Origin: JASHSH01 sp036490215
Lineage (GTDB): Bacteria; Pseudomonadota; Alphaproteobacteria; Rhodospirillales; Magnetospirillaceae
Length of the DNA: 64,000 nt
Reading direction: 5' to 3'
Assembly (NCBI GenBank): GCA_036490215.1
Contig: DASXEH010000054.1
Span: forward strand, 1-64,000
Made by a program: the position numbers and the translations under genes. Under the pieces are notes generated by a model. It had not been told where the DNA came from. It did no database searches and was given only the letters and a program-made list of their open reading frames with translations. Every line of letters starts with the position of its first letter. The first letter of the stretch is position 1. Positions 9,414 to 17,349 of this stretch are shown in pieces.

Positions 9414-9511
9414 GACAGAAGTTTGGGCGACCCACAGTCCCCCAGACTGGTGTGCTGCTAAGTCGCCATCTTCTTGCGCTCTCTCTCGATCACCTGACCC
9501 GGCGATTCGTC

Positions 9512-10738
9512 TCACGCCTCCGTCTGCAGCGCCGCGGATTTGCGCAGGTAGCGGATGGCGATCAGCGCCGCGGCGAGACCGGCCGCCGCACCTAGGCCCA
9601 ACGCCCAGCGCGGGCCGAAGCGATCGGCCACCCATCCGGCGATCGGCGCGCCGATCGGCGTGCCGCCCAGCGCCACGGCGAGGCGGATCGCCATCACGCG
9701 GCCGCGCATCGCCGGCTCGGTTGCCAGCTGCATGAGGCTGTTGGTCGTGTTGGTGAAGGTCAACGAGGCGATGCCGATGACGACCAGCGCTGCGCCGAAC
9801 AGCGCGATATTCGGCATGGCACCGGCGAGCGCGCAGCCGAGTCCGAAGACGACAGCGCTGGCGAGCAGATAACCCATCTTGGGCCGCTCGCGACCTGCCG
9901 CCAGCACCGCGCCGATGATCGTGCCGATCGCCATGATCGAACTCAGCAAACCGTAGGCGCGGACACCGGCGTGGAAGACGGTGACGCACATCGTCGAGAT
10001 AAAGATCTGGAAGTTGAGTCCGAAGGTTCCGATCAGGAACAACATGATCACGATCGTCTGCAGATCGGGCCGTCCGAGCACATAGCGAAAGCCGCCGATC
10101 AAACTGCCCCGGCCGCGCTTGGCCCTGACGCTCGGATGCAGGTGTTTGACGCGCAAGAACATCAGCGACGTCAACACGGCGAGAAACGATAGCCCGTTCA
10201 GCACGAAGGCCCAGCCGGTTCCGAGACCGGCGATGCAGAGGCCGGCTGCGGCGGGGCCGATCATGCGCGCTGCGTTGAACGAGGTCGAGTTGAGCGCGAC
10301 GGCGTTGGCGAGCAGATCGTCGCCGACCAACTCGCCGACGAAGGTCTGACGCGCGGGCGAGTCGAAGGCGGTGGTGCAGCCGAACAGGAAGGCGAAGATA
10401 TAGACGTGCCAGAGCTGGACCAGGCCGAGGACGGTGAGAACGCCTAGGGCCAGCGCGAGGACGCCCATCGTCGCCTGGGTGAACAGCAGCAGCCTACGCC
10501 GGTCGAAGTGATCGGCTACGAAACCGGTCCAGGGCAGCAGCAGAATATGCGGCCCGTATTGCAGCGCCATCACGATGCCGACCGCTGTGGCGTTGTTGTC
10601 GGTCAACGCGGTGAGCACCAGCCAGTTCTGGGCGGTGCGTTGCATCCAGGTGCCGATATTCGAGATCAGCGCGCCGACGGCCCAGATGCGGTAGTTGCCA
10701 TTCCCGAGCGACGCGAATGTATCTGTAAGACGACTCAC
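9512..10738 (-). CDS. MFS exporter (EntS-like, MFS_3 type)
   Basis: A 408-aa major facilitator with about 12 hydrophobic helices. The N-terminus FASLGNGNYRIWAVGALISN and GTWMQRTAQNWLV are typical of the EntS/MFS_3 group, and the loop 2-3 motif appears as GFVADHFDRRRLL. The substrate cannot be told. It is convergent with hpnJ and divergent from the 10999 gene; the 260-base gap to that gene is T-rich and should hold both promoters. The C-terminus is ordinary. Confidence 0.85.
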   Translation of the reverse strand: MSRLTDTFASLGNGNYRIWAVGALISNIGTWMQRTAQNWLVLTALTDNNATAVGIVMALQYGPHILLLPWTGFVADHFDRRRLLLFTQATMGVLALALGVLTVLGLVQLWHVYIFAFLFGCTTAFDSPARQTFVGELVGDDLLANAVALNSTSFNAARMIGPAAAGLCIAGLGTGWAFVLNGLSFLAVLTSLMFLRVKHLHPSVRAKRGRGSLIGGFRYVLGRPDLQTIVIMLFLIGTFGLNFQIFISTMCVTVFHAGVRAYGLLSSIMAIGTIIGAVLAAGRERPKMGYLLASAVVFGLGCALAGAMPNIALFGAALVVIGIASLTFTNTTNSLMQLATEPAMRGRVMAIRLAVALGGTPIGAPIAGWVADRFGPRWALGLGAAAGLAAALIAIRYLRKSAALQTEA

Positions 10739-10998
10739 CGAAACCCCATCACGCGCCGCATGCGCGGCGGCGCTTTCCGTCGATCACTTACCAGCCTTAC
10801 CGCCAACGCACCTGCCTTTTTTATTTTGTTCTCTTTTTTTCCGATATTTGCCACCATTGGCGGCGGGGATTCTGGGAAAAAAGTGACGCAGGTTTTCACG
10901 AACGCGGCCTTGTCCATGGCGCTAGCCGTGCTACGGCAGGACCTTGGTGGCGTCGACGCATCGACGTTGTTGTCCCACGATATGGCGGCGCTGTTCCT

Positions 10999-13476
10999 AT
11001 GAACTTGGCGCTGGTTAATCCTGCGCGGCTGTTCAGCTTGGCGCCCGGCGAGAGCGTCAAGGTCATGCATTTCGCCGGACTCGGCTTTTTGATGCAGGCC
11101 GGCCTGGCCTTGGGCATCAATGCCGGCGATTCGCTGTTCCTCGCGCGGGTCGGTTCGGACGCATTGCCGAATATCTACATCCTGACGCCGATCATGATGT
11201 TGATTTACATCCCGGCCTTCTCGGCCTTGCTCGGCCGGTTCGGCATCGATCGCGTCTTCAACGGCATCATGGCCGCGCTGGTGTCCTGCGGCATCGGCTT
11301 CTGGCTGGTTCTGTCCTATTACGGCGCTGCGCCGCCGATCCTGCTGTGCTACGCGGCCAAGCTTTACGCCGGGCTCTGGTATGTCGGCCTCTATACGCTG
11401 TTCTGGACCTATGTCGACGACTTCTTCGACCTGATCGACGCCAAGCGCTTTTTCGCATTGTTCGACGCCGGTTCGGCAACGGGGGCGATTCTTGCCGGCA
11501 CGATCTGTACGCAATTGCCCGAGAACAGCGGCGTCCAGAAGCTCTATCTCCTCTGGGCCGTCTTCGCCGCCGCTGCCTGGTTGATGCTGGGCTTCATCCG
11601 GCGCCGGTGGTCCAAGTTCGTCGTCGCGGAGGATGACGGGGCGTCCACCTCGAACGGCGTCACGGACGCCGTTTCCAGCATGTGGCGATCCCGCTACGCG
11701 ATGGCGATTGCGATCGGCCTGTTTCTGGTCCTGGCGAGCGGCACGCTCTGCGACTACCAGACCATGGCCATCTTCTCGGCCGGTCTCAACGAGACCCAAT
11801 TGTCGGCGCTGTTCGGCAGGCTGACGCTGGGCGTCAATGCCATGAACATGGTCATCGGGCTGTTCCTGTTCAATCGACTGGTCAGCCGCTTCGGCGTCCG
11901 TAACGTGGCCCTGATCCAGGCGGTCGCCTTCGGTCTGGTCTTCGTGTGGCTGATCGGCCAGCCCGGCATGGCCGCGGCGACGGCAGGGTTCTTCGCCTTC
12001 CGCGGCCTGATGGTGTCGATCGACTTCAACAACCTCAACTTGCTGTTCGCCGGATTGCCCGCCGACCGGCGCGTCGAAATCCGCACCATCATCGAGGGTA
12101 TGTGCGAGCCGAGCGCCTCAGCGGCAGCGGGTGTGTTCCTGTTGTTCGTCGCGCCGCATCTCGGCATGTCGCAACTGGCCTGCTTCGGTCTCGCGGTTTC
12201 CGTTCTCGCGCTGGCGGTGTTTCTGCTGGCGCGGCGCGACTATGTCGGCGCGATCGCCGCCAATCTGCGCAGCATCTGGTTCGACATGGCGCGCCGCCCG
12301 AGTTGGCAGCCTGTCGATGACATGCGCATCGAAGCCGATATCGTGGTGCCGATCCTGCTTTCGACGATCGATCCGACGCCGGCCGGGCGACGTCAGGCGG
12401 AGCGGATCATCGTTGAGGTTGGCGCCGGCGCGATCCCTCATTTGGTCGAGGCCGCCGCCAGTCAACAGTACAGTGTCAGGGCCCGTTCGATTGCGCTGCG
12501 TGCACTCGGCAAACTCGATCTGCCACGCCTGCAGAAAACGGTCGGGTCCTTGATGCAAGAGAGCGCGCTGCGCGCCTATGAAATGCTCGGCCGCGCCGGC
12601 GCGATCGAGGACGGCCACGCCGAGGATGCGGGCAGCTTTGTGCTCGATCGCGTCTATCACGACTATCCGAGGCTGGTGCTCGAAGTCGTGCTGGAAGCGC
12701 TGACGATCGCCGGCCGCTTGCCGCCCTACGAGACGATCGTCGTGGCGCTTGGCAGCGGCCGTTCGAAGGAACGCGCATTTGCGCTGGAAACCATCGAGCA
12801 GGGGGCCGGTCGGAAATTGCACAGGCTTTTGGCTCCTTGGCTGGGAGGCTATTCGCTCACGGCGCAATTGGCCCATGGCCGGCGCTATGGACGCATTCCG
12901 GAAATGACGCCGGCCGAGGCGCTGCAGGCGGCCGCGCGCTCCGCCTTTCCGCTCGAGGCCGCAGCTGCCGTGCAGGCGTTGTGGACCGCGGGGACGCGGG
13001 CCGACTTGAATGAGAACGATCCGCGCCCGTTGGTTCAACAGACTCTGCGCGTGCTGATAAGGCGGGACGCAGGCACCAGCGACGAGGCCACGCCCGTCGA
13101 GAACGTAGCGGCGCTGGTTGCCTGTCCGGCTTTCGATCCGTTCGATTTTACACAGCTCGAATGGCTTGCCCCGACGCTCAAGACCGAGCAGCCGGCCGGG
13201 GGCGCTGTCCTTGCCGAGGTCGGGGCGGCGCTTGAGCGGATCTACCTCGTGCTCGCCGGTACACTGATTGTGCGCGCTGGTTCGGCCGAGACGGTGCTGA
13301 CCAAGGGCGCGGTTGCCGGCGAGGCGGGGTTGCTGGGCGTCCATCGCAGCGATGCGACCTTGATCGCAGGCAGCGGCTTGCGTGTGCTGGTGGTCGAGCG
13401 TCACCGGGTCATGGCCTGCGCGGAAGCCTTCCCGGTGCTCGGGTTGGAACTGCTGCGCAGGCGGGTGGCGCGATGA
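10999..13476 (+). CDS. Transporter-HEAT-CNB fusion protein (NTP-carrier/MFS-like)
   Basis: An 825-aa protein with three parts. Residues about 20-410 hold some twelve membrane helices and resemble the ADP/ATP-carrier (Tlc/Npt1)-like branch of the MFS superfamily. Residues about 430-680 look like HEAT-type helical repeats (for example AGAIPHLVEAAASQQYSVRA). Residues about 700-815 form a cyclic-nucleotide-binding fold with GEAGLLGVHRSDAT in the position of the phosphate-binding cassette, keeping a Glu and an Arg. The stop overlaps the next gene (ATGA). A ligand-gated transporter is the natural reading, but the substrate is unknown. The start is uncertain because no strong ribosome-binding site precedes it. 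Confidence 0.8.
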   Translation: MNLALVNPARLFSLAPGESVKVMHFAGLGFLMQAGLALGINAGDSLFLARVGSDALPNIYILTPIMMLIYIPAFSALLGRFGIDRVFNGIMAALVSCGIGFWLVLSYYGAAPPILLCYAAKLYAGLWYVGLYTLFWTYVDDFFDLIDAKRFFALFDAGSATGAILAGTICTQLPENSGVQKLYLLWAVFAAAAWLMLGFIRRRWSKFVVAEDDGASTSNGVTDAVSSMWRSRYAMAIAIGLFLVLASGTLCDYQTMAIFSAGLNETQLSALFGRLTLGVNAMNMVIGLFLFNRLVSRFGVRNVALIQAVAFGLVFVWLIGQPGMAAATAGFFAFRGLMVSIDFNNLNLLFAGLPADRRVEIRTIIEGMCEPSASAAAGVFLLFVAPHLGMSQLACFGLAVSVLALAVFLLARRDYVGAIAANLRSIWFDMARRPSWQPVDDMRIEADIVVPILLSTIDPTPAGRRQAERIIVEVGAGAIPHLVEAAASQQYSVRARSIALRALGKLDLPRLQKTVGSLMQESALRAYEMLGRAGAIEDGHAEDAGSFVLDRVYHDYPRLVLEVVLEALTIAGRLPPYETIVVALGSGRSKERAFALETIEQGAGRKLHRLLAPWLGGYSLTAQLAHGRRYGRIPEMTPAEALQAAARSAFPLEAAAAVQALWTAGTRADLNENDPRPLVQQTLRVLIRRDAGTSDEATPVENVAALVACPAFDPFDFTQLEWLAPTLKTEQPAGGAVLAEVGAALERIYLVLAGTLIVRAGSAETVLTKGAVAGEAGLLGVHRSDATLIAGSGLRVLVVERHRVMACAEAFPVLGLELLRRRVAR

Positions 13477-13865
13477 CGGCGCCTCTGTCCTCGTCCGAAC
13501 GCGAGCAGCGCGTTGCGGCGCTGCGCGCTATCGCTCCATTCGATCGGCTGGCCGATCTGGAGCTTGCGCTCCTTGTCGAAGTCGCGGCCCATCGCCGGTA
13601 CGCGCCGGGTGCTGTCGTCCATCATGGCGAGGGTGGGGCGCCCAAGCTGATCATGACGATCGCGGGTGCAACCCGTGCGGCGTCGGGGAGCAATCACCCT
13701 GTTGCAGGATTGCCCTCGATGTTCGATCCTTATGCCGTCGAACGTCTGGTCGCTGACGACACGGTCGGCGCGGAGACTTTATCGCTGGATCGCCAAACGT
13801 TTTTCACCGTCGCACGCGAGTGTCCTGCCCTGATCCGGGGCTTTCTGGAGGGTGAGGGCATATGA
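13473..13865 (+). CDS. Small CNB-like protein
   Basis: A 130-aa protein that looks like a lone cyclic-nucleotide-binding fold: a helical start (IAPFDRLADLELALLVEVA), then RRYAPGAVVHHGEG, typical of the first beta strands, and a C-terminal helix. The usual Glu/Arg pair of the phosphate-binding cassette is not recognisable, so it may not bind a nucleotide. Its ATG overlaps the stop of the transporter fusion, which also ends in a CNB domain. The next gene follows within 30 bases, so all three are likely one operon. Confidence 0.7.
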   Translation: MTAPLSSSEREQRVAALRAIAPFDRLADLELALLVEVAAHRRYAPGAVVHHGEGGAPKLIMTIAGATRAASGSNHPVAGLPSMFDPYAVERLVADDTVGAETLSLDRQTFFTVARECPALIRGFLEGEGI

Positions 13866-13893
13866 GGCTGCGATGGCCGTAAGGAGGATGGAT

Positions 13894-15582
13894 GTGAAAC
13901 CTGCCGCACGGCCCGCCGATAGCCCCGCCACTGGTGGCGAAACGACGGAAGTCGGCTGGATCGATGAGCATCGGGAACGCGGCGTCCGCGCGCTGGTGCC
14001 CTTCGCCGCCGGGGACGCCATTCACCGCTTCACGGGGGAGACCGTCAGCGAGATCGGGCAGCACACATTGCAGATCAGCGAGACGCAGCATATCAGCGGC
14101 ACCAGCATCATCGGCTATCTGTCACATGGCTGCGCGCCGAATTGCCGGCTCGACATGGCCCGGTTCGAACTGGTGGCGACGCGCGACATCGCCGCGGGTG
14201 AGGTGCTGACGATCGATTACGCGCTGACGGAAGACAAACTCTTTCGTCAATTCGCCTGCCACTGCGGCGATGTCGATTGCCGCCGCTGGATTATCGGCCG
14301 CGCCGAGCCGATCAGTGCCGAGGGACAAGCCTATCTCCAGCGGCTGGCCGCCGATCCGTCCTCTCCCGCGATGACCGATGGATTCTGGTGGCGGCGCGAC
14401 GATCTCGGCTATGCCGATGGGCGGTTGCACTTCGCTGGTCACGACGTCGCGGCCTTGGCAGAGACCGTCGAAGGGCCTCTGTTCCTCTACAGCGCTGCAC
14501 GCGTCGCCGCCAATATCGCCCGGGTGCGCGCGGCGATGGCGTCGACGGGCATGCCACATCGGCTCTACTATGCGATGAAGGCCAATCGCTGCGGTCCGCT
14601 GCTGCGGGCGCTGGCGCGTGACGGGCATTGCGGCGTCGATATCTGTTCGCCGAACGAACTGCGCTTGGCATTGGACAGCGGCTTCGCGCCGGCCCAGATC
14701 AGCTTCACCGGAACAGGCGTTGCCAATCGCGATCTCGATCGATTGCTGGCGCAGCCCGAACTGACCATCAATTGCGATTCGATCGGCATGATTCGCCGGA
14801 TCGGCGAACGGCAGCCGGGTCGCGCGATCGGGATCCGCATCAACGCCGGAATCGGCACCGGCTACGGCGACGCCGTGCGCCTGTCCTATGCCGGCGAGAC
14901 CACGACGAAGTTCGGCATCTACCGGGAGCAATGGGCGGAAGCGCTCGCCATGGCGCGGCGCCATAGGTTGCCGGTCACCAGCCTGCATTTCCATGTCGGC
15001 TGCGGCTATCTCGACGGCCAGCTTGACCGTTGGTCGGAGGCGGTCGGCGCGAGCCTCGATTTCCTCAAGGATCTGCCCGAGGTCATCACCGTCAATATCG
15101 GCGGCGGGCTTGGCGTGCCGCACCGGGCGCGCGACGCGGCGCTGGATCTCGCGCACTGGGCCGGCATCCTCGCTGGTCATTTTAAAGGACGCGGCGTCAC
15201 CATCGCGGCCGAGCCCGGCGACTATCTCGTCAAGGACGCCGGCATGCTGGTTTTGAGCGTCGTCGATATCGAACGCAAACGCGACACCGTCTTCGTCAGC
15301 GTCGATGGCGGCTTCAACTTGGCGCCGGAGCCGGCCTATTACGATCTGCCCTGCGAGCCGGTGGCCTGCGTGCCCCGGTCGATGACGCCGCGGTCTTGGC
15401 GTAAAGTCAGCATCGCGGGCAACATCAACGAGGCGCTCGATCTCTGGGCGGTTGATCATCCGATGCCGGACCTCCGCGAAGGCGATCGCATCGCCTTCCT
15501 CAATGCCGGCGGCTATGGCGCGGCGATGAGCTCCAACCATTGCATGCGTGGCGCGTTCACCGAAAAACTGCTCGACGGATGA
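13894..15582 (+). CDS. SET domain / PLP-dependent decarboxylase fusion
   Basis: A two-domain protein of about 562 aa. The N-terminal ~135 residues are a SET domain: YLSHGCAPNC in the SAM-binding position, GEVLTIDYA, and a post-SET zinc motif CHCGDVDC. The rest is a fold-type III PLP enzyme of the ornithine/diaminopimelate decarboxylase group, with K229 in YYAMKANR as the Schiff-base lysine, the GGGLG phosphate-binding loop, and NAGGYG near the end. The usual CESGD motif reads NINEALD, so the catalytic Cys is Asn. A strong AAGGAGG (13881-13887) is spaced 6 bases before GTG 13894, which decided the start; ATG 13873, ATG 13888 and GTG 13852 are alternatives. The substrate is unknown. Confidence 0.82.
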   Translation: MKPAARPADSPATGGETTEVGWIDEHRERGVRALVPFAAGDAIHRFTGETVSEIGQHTLQISETQHISGTSIIGYLSHGCAPNCRLDMARFELVATRDIAAGEVLTIDYALTEDKLFRQFACHCGDVDCRRWIIGRAEPISAEGQAYLQRLAADPSSPAMTDGFWWRRDDLGYADGRLHFAGHDVAALAETVEGPLFLYSAARVAANIARVRAAMASTGMPHRLYYAMKANRCGPLLRALARDGHCGVDICSPNELRLALDSGFAPAQISFTGTGVANRDLDRLLAQPELTINCDSIGMIRRIGERQPGRAIGIRINAGIGTGYGDAVRLSYAGETTTKFGIYREQWAEALAMARRHRLPVTSLHFHVGCGYLDGQLDRWSEAVGASLDFLKDLPEVITVNIGGGLGVPHRARDAALDLAHWAGILAGHFKGRGVTIAAEPGDYLVKDAGMLVLSVVDIERKRDTVFVSVDGGFNLAPEPAYYDLPCEPVACVPRSMTPRSWRKVSIAGNINEALDLWAVDHPMPDLREGDRIAFLNAGGYGAAMSSNHCMRGAFTEKLLDG

Positions 15583-15592
15583 TGCGTCCGGC

Positions 15593-16576
15593 CTATGCTG
15601 CAGCCTTCTTCCGTCGGCCTTCGATCGCCTGCCAGGCGATCAGGCCGGGAACACCATAGAGAAGCTCGCGTCCGCGCTTGAGCACCGAAAGGGCGAGCGC
15701 GACTTCGGGCGGCAGGCCGAGCAACCCGCCGATCACCACATAGGCGGCTTCCTGCACGCCCAGGCCCGCAGGCACGATGATCGCGGCGCTGCGCAGCGCC
15801 ATGATGAAGGCTTCCATCGCCACGACATCGACCAGCGCCAGTGGGTGGCCGAGCAGCATCAGCGCGAGTGCGGCTTCGCCGGTCGCGATCAACCAGGCAC
15901 CGAGATGCAATGCGGTACCGATAGCGATCCGCGGCCGATTGGCATAGAGCGCGTGAATGATGGCGAGCGTTCCTTGCTCTTCTTCGGGTGCCGTCCAGGT
16001 CTTGGGCATCATCCGCGCCGGCAAGGTCTCGATGAAGCGTACGAGGGGTGAGCGCTGGACCAGCAACAGGGCGATCAACAATGGCGCACTGATCCCGAGC
16101 CCGATCAGTGCCCAATGGCCGACCGCGCCGGCCGGGCGATAGGTGAGCCACAGCGCGATGCCGATCATCGTGAAGACGAATTGGCCCAGCGCCTCGCAGG
16201 TGAGATCGACCACGGTCAGCGCCGCGGCTTTGGTTGCGGCAACGCCTTGGCGCATCAAAGCCCGTCCGGCCGCCACTTCGCCCGACAGGGGAATGAAGCC
16301 GGTCAGCTCGCCGACAGCCTCATGCACCCAGCGCGTGACGAGGAAGGGCCAAAGTCCGGTTGTCCGGTTGTCTGGCGACAGCGACCATTCAGCCATGGCG
16401 CAGACGAAGAGGGCGGTCAGATGCCAGGCGCAGACGGCGGCCAGGGCCGCCCATCCGCCCGTGTCCAACGCCCGGGCGACATCGCCGACACCGCCGCGGT
16501 AGATCCAGGCCGCGGCCAGCAATCCGGCCAGAACCGCGAAACGCAGCGTAAGTCCAGCCGCTCGGCCAATTTTCAT
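15593..16576 (-). CDS. HpnL-like membrane protein (LPG synthase TM-domain family)
   Basis: A 327-aa integral membrane protein with 7-8 helices, belonging to the lysylphosphatidylglycerol synthase transmembrane / UPF0104 family. A conserved stretch is GLGVQEAAYVVIGGLLGLP, and the protein ends in a basic tail (EGRRKKAAA). The hopanoid-associated subgroup is named HpnL, and hpnI-hpnJ lie 6 kb away, which makes a hopanoid or lipid role likely. It is convergent with the SET-decarboxylase gene, with only 10 bases between them. The HpnL assignment is from memory of the family pattern and is less certain than the family call. Confidence 0.7.
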   Translation of the reverse strand: MKIGRAAGLTLRFAVLAGLLAAAWIYRGGVGDVARALDTGGWAALAAVCAWHLTALFVCAMAEWSLSPDNRTTGLWPFLVTRWVHEAVGELTGFIPLSGEVAAGRALMRQGVAATKAAALTVVDLTCEALGQFVFTMIGIALWLTYRPAGAVGHWALIGLGISAPLLIALLLVQRSPLVRFIETLPARMMPKTWTAPEEEQGTLAIIHALYANRPRIAIGTALHLGAWLIATGEAALALMLLGHPLALVDVVAMEAFIMALRSAAIIVPAGLGVQEAAYVVIGGLLGLPPEVALALSVLKRGRELLYGVPGLIAWQAIEGRRKKAAA

Positions 16577-16892
16577 ATCCAGTCCGCCATGCCGTCGTCA
16601 TTCTTCGCAAGGGTCGGCAATCTGCCCAAAGCGCCCCAATGAGACAAGCGGCCCAGACAAGCTTGGGTGAGGTCTGGAACGGCGCATGTAATGTGCATAA
16701 GCTGTGTGTATCCCACTAAAAACTGACAGTTTGGTCAGAAAATGGGGTGACGGCGCGGCTTCATCCGCGCCATTATGTATACAAGATCGCGCCCTTTGCG
16801 GCGGTTGATCCACTAATAGGCACCTGAATTAAGCCAAAGGCGCACCGCGAATTTCGCTAAGGTCGCGCCACCAGATCGATGGGAAGTCATAT
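16577..16892. other. Intergenic region between divergent genes, no gene seen
   Basis: This 316-base gap separates two divergent genes and should contain both promoters. The only structure noticed is a small inverted repeat CTGAC-N6-GTCAG at 16723-16738, which could be an operator. No open frame with coding character, tRNA or clear terminator was found. Confidence 0.4.
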
Positions 16893-17270
16893 ATGTCCGG
16901 TCACGAGATTCTCGATCGTCGCGTCTTTCCCCCGGGCGAAGTCCTGTTCAAGGAAGGCGAGACCGGCCGGCGTTGCGCCTATTTGGTCGAGAGCGGCAAG
17001 GTCGAGATCAGCAAAACCGTGCCGGGCGGCGAGATGAAAGTGCTCGGCCATGTCAGCGCCGGCGGTATTTTCGGCGAGATGGCGCTGGTCGATAACAAGC
17101 CGCGCAGCGCTCAAGCCAAGACGGTTGAGCCGACCACAGTGATCATCGTCACAGAAACGGTGCTTGAGCAAAAATTGCGTAAGACCGATCCGTTCGTGCG
17201 CGGGCTATTGAATATTTTTGTGCGTACTATCCGCGACTTGAACGAGAAGATGGTGCGCCAGAGCGGCTGA
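16893..17270 (+). CDS. Single-domain cyclic-nucleotide-binding protein
   Basis: A 125-aa protein made of one CNB domain and no DNA-binding domain. The phosphate-binding cassette is well kept: GGIFGEMALVDNKPRSA, with E62 and R71 at the positions that hold the ribose and phosphate of cAMP. It begins FPPGEVLFKEGETG, a classical CRP-like first strand. It cannot be a DNA-binding regulator by itself, so it probably acts by protein contact. The next gene, 80 bases on in the same direction, is the obvious partner candidate. The class III cyclase at 4538-6628 could supply the ligand. Confidence 0.85.
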   Translation: MSGHEILDRRVFPPGEVLFKEGETGRRCAYLVESGKVEISKTVPGGEMKVLGHVSAGGIFGEMALVDNKPRSAQAKTVEPTTVIIVTETVLEQKLRKTDPFVRGLLNIFVRTIRDLNEKMVRQSG

Positions 17271-17349
17271 GCGGCGGCACTTGGGGAAGTCTCGCGCTTA
17301 AGCACTTTTCTCTATATACTGCTGGGAGAGTTTTGGGGGTCAGAAGATC

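Noticed and set aside
14122..15540. 472-codon minus-strand frame
   Set aside because: Antisense to the decarboxylase; Asp/Arg/His-rich with no motif.
17315..17320. Sigma-70 -10 box TATACT before the 569-aa gene
   Set aside because: No -35 element at a usable distance; the gene may be read through from the CNB gene.
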